Origin: Vandiemenella viatica
Taxonomy: Eukaryota; Arthropoda; Insecta; Orthoptera; Morabidae
Reading direction: 5' to 3'
NCBI GenBank assembly: GCA_031002005.1
Contig: CM061914.1
Coordinates: 10,898,148-10,962,147, forward strand
Length of the DNA stretch: 64,000 nt
Shown: in pieces, positions 1 through 11,103 of the stretch
How the letters are laid out: the number at the start of each line of letters is the position of its first letter
Numbering within the stretch: position 1 is the first letter of the stretch
Translations under genes and position numbers: made by a program
The notes under the pieces: generated by a model
Told to the model about the DNA's origin: nothing
Database searches by the model: none
What the model saw: the letters and a program-made list of their open reading frames with translations, nothing else

Positions 1-284
1 CTCGCTCTTTTTCGAATTTGGCAAGTATATATTATGCCTTCCATTTCATTATAATCGCCAAGTAACCAGATTGTTTTTTACTCTACATAAAAGATCTATG
101 GTTGCGAAAGGAACTATGTATTCTGTTTCACAAAGTGAAGTGAGTACACACTGTAAATAGTAGACTTGGCTCAGAAGAATATTTCATAACTTGTTTTCAC
201 TTCACGAACACGAGACTTGGCCTGTTTTTACAAGAACTGTTTTTGTGGCACATGTCTTTCCCAAAGTAATTTTATCTGTTTGAA

Positions 285-1767
285 ATCCAGTTTCTTTTCC
301 CAGAGATATTTCTGACGTGAAGCATATCAATTTCTCCATTAATTTACCAACCACTTATGTCAAACTGACCTCCTTAATGGACTGATACCACTATTGCACT
401 TCCACACACAATCTCCAGACACAATCTTAATAACACTTCCATATAAGCTATTATGTCATATCCTGCTAATTTTAAGATATGTGTATTAATATTATTTCCA
501 CTGGTTTCCTTACACTTTTTTTAGCTTTGTTTGTTCCCTCATAATGTCCTAGGAATGAATTTCAAATTTTTTAGTCTGGTTATTTTTGCATGCGCCAATA
601 AGTTCCTTTTCTGATTTTAACCTTCTCATTCCTGCAGCATTCTCCCTGAAGATTGTGCTAAACCAATTACTTAATATCGCTGCCTTTTTCAAATCCTCAG
701 TAACTTCTTCTCCATCCTCATGTAAAACTATCTGAAAAAAGAATATGGTCATATAAATTTCTAGAATCATCTTCCACTGGTCCCGTTGCACTGATAATAT
801 TCTTCATAAACCAATCTTTAGCTCCCCTCTTTGTATCTATCACTGCCCTGTTTAGTTTCTTCAACTGTTCCCTACTGCGTTGGTGCCTTTAGTTCCGTTG
901 TGTTCTCTTCTTTCCTTAACCTCCTCACTTCCCCATTAGAATATCTAGGTTCTGTACCAGCATTTTTTTTTTGAGGGGGGGGGGGAATAAACATTTCTTC
1001 CCCTGCATTTGTGCCTCCGTTCCACATTGAACCTTACTCTAAAATATATCTTCAGCTCTGAAATATTTGTATTTTTATAATAGCTTCTATTTTAGCCACT
1101 GATTTACTGAATCCCCTAATATCCATCAGTACTGCAATGTGAACACTTATTCGTACAGTTGGTTGATATACCATAAGATTACCATCAAGCTTTATTAGGA
1201 ATATATCCAGCATGTTTGGTCACCTTGTGTTTTGATCTGTGAAACCTTCTTCCGTAACTAAGGTATTGGTAACTTTCTGTTTGCTTGGGTTGGTAACATT
1301 ATTTGTAGCCCAGTCACCATTTGGTATTAACTATTCTACACTCATCTCTAAATTCTGAATGTACACTATGTTTCTCTCCAGTAGCCTCATCTCCATCAGT
1401 CATTATTCCACTGCAGTATGCAGCCAACAGCGTAATTTTTGTCTTTTTAGCACCCCAGAAATCTACCCCTAGCAACTCAGGTCTATCACCTATGGATACC
1501 AGTGAACTGTAGCAGTTGTTACTAACCAAAATGAATACTCCACCGCCAATTGCTGCTCTCTCTCTGCAATACACGTTACAACCGTTACCTACCCCTACAT
1601 CTACAAGAGACAAAGAGTCTGGTAACAGGTCGAACATCCCTTTCAACCCACAACCTGTCCCCACTAATTCCACCATCTCTCCTTTCCACCTCTATATGGA
1701 GGAGGCTTTAGCTGATCATTTCATTCGTCTCGCATCATCATTAAGTAAGTTTAAAACGCGTTCCTAA
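285..1767 (-). mobile_element. Degenerate CR1-like LINE (family C, copy 1)
   Basis: This is a fossil non-LTR retrotransposon read on the minus strand, with no usable ORF. The left part (about 300-370) matches, with many substitutions, the reverse-transcriptase stretch at 15300-15370 of the better copy at 14001-17669. The part near 880-960 matches the linker at about 17370-17450, including the shared run CTTAACCTCCTCACTTCCC. The right end (1314-1676) carries an endonuclease-domain remnant with a GGGVFI motif and a PELLGVDF stretch, so this copy reaches further 5' than the other. A poly-G/poly-T tract near 961-985 is probably replication-slippage noise. Family assignment rests on that internal comparison. 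The outer boundaries are approximate. Confidence 0.7.
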
Positions 1768-2020
1768 CACTTATATTAACCTTCCAGCTTTAACTTAGAC
1801 CTTCGTGTTAAAGAGTTTAAAACATGTCCGCTGTGGTTTGAATCACTTAGACTTAGCAGCATTGACCTCGTGGGGAGGGGGAACGCAGGCACTGCCATGG
1901 CTGTTACTTTCATTCATATTGGTCAAAGTATAATACGAAATCACTGATACGTTAATTCACTTTAGTCAAGAAGTTTTATTTATTTTTCGTTCCAAGTTTT
2001 GAAGGTCGCTATCGTTACAG

Positions 2021-2154
2021 GCCGAGGATGAAAAACCACCAAGTGACGTGCTGGGCACGCAGCCCGCTCCTGGTGATGACCGGCAGATACAAACTCCTCA
2101 TGAACCTCGACGGACAGAGTGTGGGCGGCAACGGACGCTTCACGATGACATTCA
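2021..2154 (+). CDS. Takeout-like gene, exon n-2
   Basis: Acceptor TTACAG precedes 2021 and donor GTGAGT begins at 2155. The exon enters with one base of a split codon and leaves with one (A). It encodes ...SPLLVMTGRYKLLMNLDG, then GGNGRFTMTF, the family's central hairpin region. The first 14 or so codons fit the family less well. A weaker alternative acceptor at about 2061-2062 (ACGCAG) would trim them, but it lacks a pyrimidine tract. Confidence 0.72.
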
Positions 2155-5100
2155 GTGAGTATCAAGAACCACCAAGTGATATCAAGTGGGTATAAAGCAG
2201 TGTGAACAAATAGAAATGTTCACTTTGATCCACATGAAATCGGCGCATTTATTTTTTCAAACGGTAGCTAATGATTACCAGCTACTTGCTTGGTATGTAG
2301 AAAGTACAATTCAATTGCAGGCGTATAATTTCCCGTGTAAAATACCAAATTCTAACATAATTTTCATGAAGTTGTTAATTCATAAATTTAGAAGAATATT
2401 TAATTACAGTTATATGTCACATCTCTTTTTCTTCACCATAAAGCGCGGACTATTCTCTTAGCGTTGATAATTAATTTAATTTCAATGCCCTCCTCCTCAA
2501 TCTTCCTATATAATGTTTTAGAAGTGAAAATAGGCACGCTAGGCGAAGTTTGACGGGGGTAAATGTATTCCAAGTTAAACTATAGGCCCCTTAAGAATTC
2601 AATTTACCTTCTTGCGTCTGGAATATTCGATAAACCCGAAGGATGAAGACAAAGTTAAATATTCTTTTTTGAAAAGATATTTAGACGCTTTGGACGATTT
2701 TTGGATTGGTAAAATCTTATGACTTCGCGTCACCGACATGCTAATGTTAACAGTATAACTGTAGCGGTGTGCTGGTTCAGTGGTTAAGGAGTCTGATTGA
2801 GGAGCGAAAGGTCCCCGGTTCAGGTCCTTGTCTCAGAGGGGATTTTCATAGACCTTTAATCCGACCCCCACCTCTGCCACACCTCTGAACTACGCCAGAA
2901 CGCTTCCGTGGCTCGGACTGCGCGTTAAATTGTGGGTCCCCTCTACCTGGTAGCACTACCGCGTAATGTCAAGGTAGAAAAGACGGGGGCGGAACGCACA
3001 TTCTGTAGGAACCTTGGCACCAGGTCATTACGACTTTTACAAACCAAATAGGCACGTATTTTTCTCTTTGTTTTAAAATAAAATGCTAATAACCCGTAGG
3101 CAGGTTGAATCCTCGTGAAGGAAGTGTGCTACGGCTTGTGTCAGAGGCAGTACGGCTAGTTCCTTTCCCCTGGGTTCCACAGTCTGATGTGTAATCCGAA
3201 TCACCAAACGTCCCTGCGTAGCTCAAATGATCAAATACAACTCTTAAAAGTTCCCGCGGAGATTCGGACCAGCTAGGTATTTGCATCTTCCTATTCCACG
3301 ACGTTTGAAAGTTCAGTGTATTGTATTAATGAACCGTTTGTTGACCAGTAATCTTCAAAACAGTTGCCTTATTATGGTAAGCTCCAGACATAATAATTTG
3401 TTATTTAAGTGTATACTTAATTACTCGAGTGTTAGAAAGCTTGGAGTGTTTGTAACGCAGCAAAGTTACCATGCTGGTAGTTGATCATGTCAGCTTAACG
3501 GAAGGTCTTTTGTCTCCTAGAAAATCTGGGATCAAGGAACCATATGACCGCTGTGCCGAACCGCTACGAGCACTACGACGAGAACGTTCGCCCCGACGAC
3601 TACGTCGGCGTGATCTTCACGGGGACCCTGTCGGACGTGTCGCACGTCCACCTCGACTTCGAAAACCTGTTCTACGGGGGCAACAGGAAAGGTGAGACCC
3701 CGTACTGCGTAGTTAGCTCCATACCTTAAACAGAGGTATTCAAATTATTAATCCCTTTGCTGAGGTGTTATAAATGTAAACAGTGGACGGAATACAGTAT
3801 AGATGCTCCGTTTGTAAACGTGGATCCAGAGACATGTGAACATACACACGCTGGTTACTGTAAAATGAAATGTTATACACAGTTATAAAAACAACCGACG
3901 TCACGTAAATAGTAACTGAGAGCCTTTTTCTACACCAAATACATATTGTTTTGATGGTGTTGTGTGGTTTAGCAACAGCTTGTGGCAATGTTAGTTGTGA
4001 TGCGAACAATGTGACCGTGAAACCTTTAATACTAGTCCTTCGCATAGGTATAGTACCCGGCGTTGGTCCCGCTATAGTATCGGCGAGTGAGAAACATGTT
4101 AGCAAGTTTGATCAAAATAGCTGCAGCCGTTCCAGGAACTTAACAAAGCGTAGACTAACCCGCAGCACACCCGGCAGGGCTTACGTTGGTATCAGTAACT
4201 TAATGAGAGGCATTTGTAGCAAGTTTAACCAAAATTGCCCCATCCTTTGAATAAAAAATAAATATACATTTAGAGGAATATTTACAAAAATAAAGTTTTA
4301 ATATTACAAACAATGAATAGTGGGCAAAAAGAACGTTGACTCGCCTTGCTCCACGACCCGTTTGGGGAGTTTACAGGAAATATGTTCTGAATCTACGTGA
4401 GTTCGTATAGTGTTTTTTTTTATGGCATTTGGCTTCATTAGGCCATACAGCCAGCTCAAGTATGTGTTTATTTTCATCCAGTGTATATATATATATATAT
4501 CTTTCAAGTAATTGTAGACACACCACAGGACGGACACGACAAGCACACTAACACACAACACTTAAACACCCATGCCCTCGGCTCGGACTCTAGCCCCTAC
4601 GCTACCGAGGCCGGCTATAGTGTTGTTAATAAAAGCAACTTGATCGTAGCGAGCAGTCTGCATGACTCGCGCCCAGAGCCAAAATTTCTTTCTATTTGTT
4701 GCTTTCCGTGTTTCACCGTTAACTGATATAATTAATTACTCATAACAAGGTAAGACTACACATAAGCTTTTTTATTAAATTTTTTTTTTTTTTTTTGGTT
4801 TCTGGTCAATCGACCATTTTACCAACCTTCTTCTCCCTTTTGTCTTCTCCGGCAGTTGATTTTTTTTTTTTTTTTTTTCAGTGAGCCTGTGGTTTGTCCA
4901 TGCGCTCTGTTGGGTAGTGTTGAATATATCGTAATTTGTGCGTCTTGTAAGAATCTTGACAGTGTATATCTTAATTTGGTTTGTAGATAGCAGGCATTGT
5001 AACGATGTAGGGAAGGGTACTTGCAACGCTGATGATTTGCTTATTAAGGTGGCGAGTGGGAGATTATGTTTGCTGCATTTGAAAAAAATATGGTTGAGGT

Positions 5101-7376
5101 CTGAGACTTCCTCCCCGTCTGCTTCGCATCGTGGAGAGTCCAACCCTTTTATCCTGTGTAGGTGGCTGGGGAAGGCTCCGTGGCCTAACCTCATTCGTAT
5201 TAGTGATGTTGTGAGATGCCTTTTGGATTTAATGTTCTGGAACCACGTGTTCTTCATGATTGTTGGTTGGATTGTGGCGTAGTGAGAACCCTTGTGTAAT
5301 GAAGATGTTTTCCAGTAGTCTTAGGCTTTTTACTTGACGCGAGGGAAGTAGTCCGTGTAAGTCCCCCTTGGCTCCCTGTTTGGCTAAGGCGTCCGCTCGT
5401 TCGTTATAGAGGAGTCCTGCATGTCCTTTGATCCACATGTACCTTACGTCTGGGGTTTGTGTAGACAGTGTCATTTCAATTAAGTCCATTATATATTTGT
5501 TACTTTTGAGGTTCCACTGTGGGTTTTGTATTCTTTGTAGGGTGCTTCTGGAGTCGGAGAGGATTAATATTTTTTTAAACTTTTGTTCCATTCCGTATTT
5601 TAAGGCTTCTTTAGTAGCGATGATTTCGGCTGTATAAATCGAGGCTTCACAGGGAAGAGCGAAGCAGGCTACTTGGTTGGTACTGGGGCAGTAGTACGCG
5701 CTGCCAACATGGTGTTTGGTCTTGGACCCGTCAGTGTAGATTTGTGTGTAGCCCGGCCAGGTCATTGTTAGAAGCATGGACGCTGCTTGATGGTTAAGGT
5801 GGGGCGGGAGTATATAGGTGGGGAGGGTTGGAATGGAGCATTCGAACGGTTTCGTGAATATAGGTAGGGCTGATTCTTTCGTTGTGAGGGGTTCTATGAA
5901 TCTGAGTTTGTAGTGGCTGTAGACTAGAAGCGGGCATCGTGGGGGTCTTTTCCCTTCAAACGGCCGCATTATATTACTTAAGGTTTGAAGTTTCGATCGT
6001 AAGATGTGGTGGGAATAAGAGTAACGTTGGAGAAGATATTTGTCTGCCCGGAGCTGGCGTTGAAGATCTAGAGGAAATTCAGCAGTCTCGATCAATAGGG
6101 CGTTTGTAGGGGTTGTTCTCATTGCTCCGACGCAGATGCGGAGTGCTAGAAATTGTAACTGGTCTAACTTCCGCAGAGTTTGCTGAGAGGCGTTGCCATA
6201 GACGATGCTGCCATATTCGAGATGTGCTCTTATTAGTATCTGTAGAGCTGTAGACAGGTGGCCGGGTCTGCTCCCCACCAAGTATGTGCGACTGAGCGCA
6301 GTATGTTGACTGCCCCGCTGGTTCTAGTTGTTATGTGTTCTACCTGCGGTTTCCAAGAGAGCCTGCTCTCTAGTATTATTCCGAGGAATTTGACTGTTGC
6401 GCGGACGGGGAAGGTGTATTGACCCACTTGAATATGTTCTTGCTGGAGATGATTTTTTTCTACTGGTGAATAGTACTGCCGTTGATTTTTGAGGAGCTAC
6501 ATGTGGGCCATGTTGGTGTAACCATGTAGCGAGTTTTTCGACAGCTTCCGAGATCCATCTGCGAATCAACTCGAACCATGGGGAGTAAATGTAGATGCAT
6601 AAGTCATCAGCGAATTGTAGGGTCTTGATGTGGGGTTCTAAGATGTTTTCCAGATCGCTGGTGTATATGATGTAAAGTAGTGGGCTAAGTATTGAGCCTT
6701 GAGGGATACCTCGGTTAAGAGATATGGGCCTACTAGTGAATTATTCTTTTCTCGGAGGTATATTGTGCGTTGGTAGAAAGCTGAGTAGAAACCGTTTAGA
6801 ACGAAAGTCGGGATGCCCTTTGCTTGAAGTTCTCTCGCGAGGTGAGAAAGCTGGGCATTATCGTATGCGCTTGAGATGTCTTGGAAAAACCCATTAAAAA
6901 TCCCTGGTTCTTGAATGATCGTTCAATATCTGAGGTGAGGATGGTTAGATTGTCTGTGGTACTGCGACTTTTCTGAAATCCGAATTGCGATGTGGGGAGT
7001 TGATTAAAATATTCTAGCCACCATTCTATACGGTTTTTCTAAAGTCTTCACTCTGAAACAGAAGAAATCAGGTGACTTTGCCATTGTATATGCCATGATA
7101 AACTAGTAAATCATACACATTATGGCTTTCATCTTACTAAAAATTTTGTGCATTATGGCCAAGTCATGATTTTTTTCAGAGTGAAAAATTAAATACAAAT
7201 TTAACGTTTGTGTCGTCTTCTATTTTGCAGGCAAGGAAGCGAATGATATGTTGAACGAAAAATGGCAGGAGTTTTGGTCCATGTTGCAAGCGCCTTTGAG
7301 CCACGCCTACGATGGGTTCGGAAAAGATGTAACCAAGAAAATATTCACCAACGTGCCGGTCAAGTTTATCTTGTAA
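2021..7376 (+). CDS. Takeout / JHBP-like secreted protein, 3' exons (spliced 2021-2154, 3521-3691, 7231-7376; 5' partial)
   Basis: Three exons join in phase to give about 149 residues of C-terminal sequence. Takeout/JHBP proteins are secreted, cradle-shaped carriers of hydrophobic ligands such as juvenile hormone, active in haemolymph or sensory and feeding tissues. Visible family features are the P-x-L-x-x-x-G-x-Y stretch (PLLVMTGRYKLLMN), a G-x-G turn followed by FTMTFKNL, then HLDFENLFYGGNRK and NEKWQEFWSML. It ends NVPVKFIL-stop, equivalent to the usual NLFNGDK, LNENWKEI and F-x-x-VP C-terminal signature. Family members are about 240-260 residues, so the signal peptide, N-terminal disulphide region and central strands must lie upstream of position 1, or their exons are lost. 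Splice phases agree at both junctions (A|AA = Lys, G|GC = Gly), which supports a real gene. The exons are GC-rich compared with the AT-rich introns. Ligand and expression cannot be deduced. Confidence 0.8.
2761..3050 (+). repeat. tRNA-derived SINE in takeout-like intron
   Basis: A Pol III-type internal promoter is visible: A box TGGTTCAGTGGTTAAGGAG and B box CCGGTTCAGGTCC, about 33 bases apart, followed by a tRNA-unrelated body. It is not a functional tRNA because no cloverleaf or anticodon stem closes. The right boundary is approximate and I could not define a target duplication. Confidence 0.55.
3521..3691 (+). CDS. Takeout-like gene, penultimate exon
   Basis: The acceptor follows a pyrimidine tract (TTTTGTCTCCTAG). 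The donor is G|GTGAGACC. The exon supplies AA to complete the Lys codon and leaves G for the next exon. It encodes NLGSRNHMTAVPNRYEHYDE, then the diagnostic HVHLDFENLFYGGNRK near its end. The internal ATG at 3544 is not the gene start. Confidence 0.78.
4483..4501. repeat. (AT)n microsatellite
   Basis: About nine AT dinucleotides lie inside the last intron of the takeout-like gene. It is probably polymorphic, and no function is implied. Confidence 0.85.
4500..4625 (-). repeat. Degenerate tRNA-type SINE fragment
   Basis: On the minus strand it reads as a worn tRNA-like head (AGCCGGCCTCGGTAGCGTAG) followed by a GAGTCCGAG stretch at the B-box position. It then enters a CA-rich body with GTGTGT-type strings. 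It resembles a SINE family I know from locust DNA, but it has drifted and no target duplication is visible. Confidence 0.35.
4778..7035 (-). mobile_element. 5'-truncated I/R1-type LINE with RNase H, antisense in intron
   Basis: A minus-strand non-LTR retrotransposon of the RNase H-bearing group. From 5' (right) to 3' (left): RT fragments near 6990-6850 (FGFQKSRSTTDN, ISSAYDNAQ), a thumb region, and RNase H in the open stretch 5229-6281 (YTDGSK, AEIIATKEAL, LSDSRSTL, HAGLLYNERADALAKQ, all four acidic positions present). A C-terminal Cys-His motif follows at about 5040-5140. It is broken by frameshifts near 5255, 6260-6330 and 6450-6800. The 3' end abuts T-tracts at 4780-4796 and 4861-4878 (poly-A on the element strand). 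It has the same architecture as the intact LINE at 35099-41001, from which it clearly differs in sequence. Confidence 0.8.
7231..7376 (+). CDS. Takeout-like gene, last exon
   Basis: Acceptor TATTTTGCAG precedes 7231, and the stop TAA is at 7374-7376, followed in frame by TAG. It encodes GKEANDMLNEKWQEFWSML, then the amphipathic C-terminal helix (LSHAYDGFGKDVTKKIFTNV) and VKFIL. The length and position match the standard last exon of insect takeout genes. Family members have small variable C-termini, so ending at VKFIL is normal. Confidence 0.82.
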
Positions 7377-7406
7377 TAGAGGCGCTACTCACTGGTTTTT
7401 TTGCAT

Positions 7407-7552
7407 AATAAATTACTAATAGATTTACTATAATTTATTGTTTTCACAAGTTCCTATAATAAAGTTGTAGGCATGATTTTTGAGTAATCTATCTAGAAAT
7501 AGCAGTTTGCTTGGTCATTCGTACTATGAGATATACAGAACCTATAAATAAA
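7407..7552 (+). terminator. Poly(A) signals of takeout-like gene
   Basis: Three AATAAA hexamers lie 31, 82 and 171 bases after the stop codon, at 7407-7412, 7458-7463 and 7547-7552. Any could direct 3' end formation. Beyond them, 7553-8265 is AT-rich sequence in which I see no gene or clear repeat. Confidence 0.6.
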
Positions 7553-8499
7553 AAGCTTGAGTCTTAAATGGTGAGCACATGAAGCCAAGTTTGTGAAATT
7601 TTCTGACCTTTAAACAAACTTGTCAAAATTCAGATTCGTAACCTAACATTTTAATCCTCGAAAATAAATTAAGGTTTGAGACTTTTCTGTGATGCAGATT
7701 TGGTAATATCCGATTGTATTTTTAGGTTTTATTTTCTCACAGTTTCGTTAAGTAACTTAAAAATTTCTAAAGTAGGCAGAAATTATCGCCCTTCATGTTT
7801 TAAGAAAAAATGTGGTTCTATCTAGCTGCAATGTCACAGCAGCTTATGCAGTGTCTGTTTAAAATTCTCGTTTTTGTGTAATGGTAAAGGCGATTTTCGT
7901 TGTTTTCATCATTTTTCTTTCAATTTTGAATATTGTTTGATATATGTATAAACTTTAACATCTTTAATAATGTACAATCCATTGCCCAGGTCGTTTTCCA
8001 TGACATCCTTCCTTTCCGAGGCTGTGCTTTGTTTTGAAAGCATGATCCATCCACTACTGGCTTCACCACATCTTTCAGGGTTCCTGTAGGGCCTTCACAG
8101 CTAACGAATCGGTCACGGGGCACACTTGGTACCCACTGTACATCGCCCCCATGTGAATTGTGGACCTAATAAGGAACATCTATGAGAAGAGAGAGAATTG
8201 CGTGCGCGCAGACACGGAAAGAGGAGTCAGATATGGAAGTGTATTGTCACATGTCCTGGTTAATGTACAAGGGGTGATCAAATGAAAAGGTACGAAACGA
8301 CACGATGGGTACAAATGTAGACTTTATTCAAAATTTACACCATAGGCCTGAGCACAACGATTCCACTGATGAACAAGCCGCAGGATTCCTTGTTCCCAGA
8401 ATTACTGTGGCCGTGGCGAGACCCAGTCTTTCACAGCGTCCTTGAGTACGTCGTCCGAGTTGAAGCGCTTCCCATTCAGGTGTTTCTTCAGTGGACCAA

Positions 8500-9814
8500 T
8501 GAGCCGTGCTCGGCTCTTGTTATATCTTTGCCTTCTCTTCTCTTCCGCTCGCGATTGTTTCCTCTTTCGTGTTCCCCCGCTAGAGAGCGCTGGGGCTCCT
8601 GGCGATAGCGGGTATATATGTGGGGACACGGAACCGAGCGGGCAGTTAGTCGGAGTTAGTCTTGGTCACCCTGCCAGCCAGTCAGTCAGTCGGAAGCAGA
8701 GTGCTTTCCTGTGTCGCCGTGACGCTGGAGGCCAGGTGGGGCGGCGGGGTCCGGGTTGGACCGGGCGGCCAGGGAGGCAGTCAGTCGGTCGGCCCTGAGT
8801 GGCCGTGAAGTTGGAGGCACGCGATCGGCATTCCGCTAATGTTTCCCGGAGTGATAGCGTTGCGGGACTAAGGAGGAAGCAGTCAGTGAACCAGTCAACA
8901 GTCGATTGGTTATGCCTGGTATTTCTCGCAGTTTCCGTGACTCAACTTGATGGTTTGACCGGGCCGCCCGTGGATTATACTTCTGGTGAATTGGTGGGTC
9001 CCTCGCGGCCGTGCTTCGACCACCTGCAGAGAGGGAATTCTCCGATACTCTTCACCGAGAGTGCTGTGCCGAAGCTCCGGGAACACCGTGGCGATCGACC
9101 CGGGTGGTACTTTTTGAGCTGAAACCTGCCTTCTCGCCCTAGGAGGGTATTGGAGGTAGTGGCCGTCAACTGTAACCACAAGTGTTGCCTTCCGCCTCGT
9201 CGTTAGCGGTCTGCCTCAGCCATAAATTGTGTTTGGTCCTACTGGCAGAGTGTTAGATGCTGGTAGATGAGAACGAGCCGGTCTTGTTATTTCTGTTATT
9301 GATCTACGTGGAATTGTCGGTGATTACAGGATTATTCATACGTTAATCTACAAGATCGAGGCCGGTGTTATTTGACATTATATTAGTCATTTTCTCTGTC
9401 AATTACTACTACCAGTGTGTCGCTTTCTACCTCGTCGTTAGCGGTCTGGCTCAAATATAAAATTGTATTTGGCTAGTAGATTATTAAGAGCCAGTCTGGT
9501 TATTTTCTATAATTTGGTATAAGTAGGATTTTTTTGTAATTATAAGGGTTATTCAAGGTATAAGTTGCAAGACCAAAGTTTGGTCCATAATATTATATCA
9601 TTTTGTGATAAGAAGATTATTCATATCTTCGTTTGCAAGACCAGGATTGGTGGTATTTGATATTATAGTTGTAATATTTTCTGTAACATTATCATTAATA
9701 ATTGTCATAAACCAATGTTTAAACAAGGCTTGAACTGCTAGCCATGTTCCCACACACTTCCCACTGTATCCTTGTGGATAATTACTGTCTGTTAGTAGTA
9801 GTAGCACCGCCTCA
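8500..9814 (+). mobile_element. Solo LTR (Gypsy/Ty3-type likely), 1315 bp
   Basis: The insert starts TGAG and ends CTCA (TG...CA with 4-bp inverted ends). It is flanked by a perfect 5-bp duplication ACCAA at 8495-8499 and 9815-9819, exactly inside the mariner frame. A TATA box (GGGTATATATG) lies at about 8610, followed by GC-rich transcript-start-like sequence. No tRNA primer site, polypurine tract or gag-pol is present, so this is a solo LTR left by LTR-LTR recombination. A 5-bp duplication is usual for Gypsy, Copia and BEL, so superfamily is inference. Open frames at 8442-9122 inside it are not genes. Confidence 0.85.
9190..9690 (+). repeat. Imperfect internal duplication within the solo LTR
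   Basis: The CCTCGTCGTTAGCGGTCTG string occurs at about 9197 and again at about 9431. Matching downstream sequence (GGATTATTCATACGTT / AGATTATTCATATCTT, then a GTGGTATTTGATATTATA-like string) repeats with an offset of about 230-280 bp. The LTR has therefore grown by a diverged tandem duplication. Confidence 0.6.
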
Positions 9815-10280
9815 ACCAAACACATGGAAATCGCAGGGCGACAAGTGCGGACTGTAGGGCGGAAGGTCCAACGTTTCCTACTTGAACTTGGCCAGTTCCA
9901 TGTGTGTGACGCTGGAGACGTGTGGACACGCGTTATCATGGAGCAGAACCACTCCCTCCGTGAGCAGCCCCGGTCTTTTGTTCTGGATGGACCTGCGTAG
10001 GCGCCAGAGTGTCTCACAGTACACATCGGAGTTAATGGTTTTTCTGTGCTCGAGGAATCCTGTCCTCATACGGACTGCCGCATCATTAGGAAGCCACTTT
10101 TTATAAGACCCTCTACTCTCTACTGTGCATGCGGGCGCCCGCGCATGCTCCGATCCCAGTCAGAGACTCCAATCGCATCCCTAGATGTCTCGCTATGTTC
10201 TCCCATGGCGGAATATGCAAATATTTATCTGTTACATTTTTACCTCGTTTTGTACCATTTTATTTGATCACCCCCTTGTA

Positions 10281-11103
10281 GTATTAGATGTGATAATCAC
10301 AGCAGTACAGGGACACAGAGATCCAAAAGAGCTGAAGGTGATAGCATATGGTGATGGGAGGAGATTGAGAAGGATCTGGAAAGGGAATAATGGAAATGGT
10401 GGATTGCAATGGGTAAATATGACCTGGAGATGAGTGTAGAAAAAACCAAGATAATGAAGATAACAAGAAACACTAGCCCTTCGAAGGAAATGTTACTTGA
10501 TGGCAAGAAATTGTAATGGGTAGAATTGTTTGTGTATCTGGAATGCAAGGTAACTATCAATGAAAAGATGCAAGATGAAATAGATCAGAGAGTAGGGGCG
10601 AATGGACGATTGTATCAGCAGATAACGGATGTAATCTGGATGTGGAACATAGGGAAGGGTGCCAAAATTTTGCTCTTTAAAGTATATTTCCAGCCCATAC
10701 TGACCTATGGTTCCAAAACCTGGCATTGGACAAAGAGAGATATTAGCAGATTGTAGGTGGCATAGATGAGGTATGGAGAATGTCAGGAGGAAAAATAAAA
10801 TGAGAAATGAAAACATCAGGGAGAGAGAATAAGTATTAGAAGCGATATTAACAAGGAAAAGACTGCAGTGGTTGGGACATGTTATGAGCATGGAGTAGGA
10901 GAGGATGCCGAAAGTAGCACTGCTGAACAGCGGGAAGGAAAGGAGACCAGTTGGAAGACCTCGGACAAGATGGACGGACCAAGTGGAGAAACACGCAGAG
11001 GCTAAGGGAGTCATGTGGAGGAATGACCGCCAGACATTGAAGAGGTTGTGTAAGACGACCCGCAAAGGCGGATATGGCTAATGATGATGATGATGATGAA
11101 TAA
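10281..11103 (+). mobile_element. 3' end of a LINE with (ATG)n tail
   Basis: A plus-strand, 5'-truncated non-LTR retrotransposon. An RT-thumb region is recognisable (FQPILTYGSKTWHWTKRDIS), then a LEAI-type and WLGHVMS-like stretch, and the end KRLCKTTRKGGYG-stop. Frameshifts are present. The tail is the short repeat ATGATGATGATGATGATGA at about 11081-11099, which replaces poly-A, as in RTE-type elements. Its 5' end lies within a few bases of the mariner right end, so the two may be adjacent by chance or by a shared breakpoint. Confidence 0.65.

Larger units (their letters stand above)
8340..10069 (-). pseudogene. Mariner transposase remnant (DD34D)
   Basis: Coding remains lie at 9822-10069 (catalytic core from MRTGFLEHRK through HDNACPH to PCDFHVFG, with one stop) and at about 8390-8494 (GPLKKHLNGKRFNSDDVLKD, the C-terminal mariner motif). 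They become contiguous only when the LTR at 8500-9814 is removed. It is non-functional because the N-terminal DNA-binding domain and first catalytic Asp are absent and a stop interrupts the core. Confidence 0.8.
8268..10278 (-). mobile_element. Internally deleted mariner element, split by a solo LTR
   Basis: Terminal inverted repeats of about 33 bp (outer part CAAGGGGTGATCAAAT on the left, CAAGGGGGTGATCAAAT on the right) are flanked by TA at 8266-8267 and 10279-10280. Removing the 1315-bp LTR and one copy of its 5-bp duplication leaves about 690 bp, half the usual 1.3 kb. The transposase N-terminal half is therefore missing. Minus-strand remnants include LLHDNACPHV, PPYSPHLSPCDFHVFG and GPLKKHLNGKRF. 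Spacing from the D of HDN to the D of PCD is 34 residues, the mariner DD34D pattern. A TAG replaces the codon after AKFK. Confidence 0.85.

Noticed and set aside
8442..9122. Two consecutive plus-strand frames of 118 and 107 codons
   Set aside because: They lie wholly within the solo LTR bounded by the ACCAA duplication and show no protein motif.
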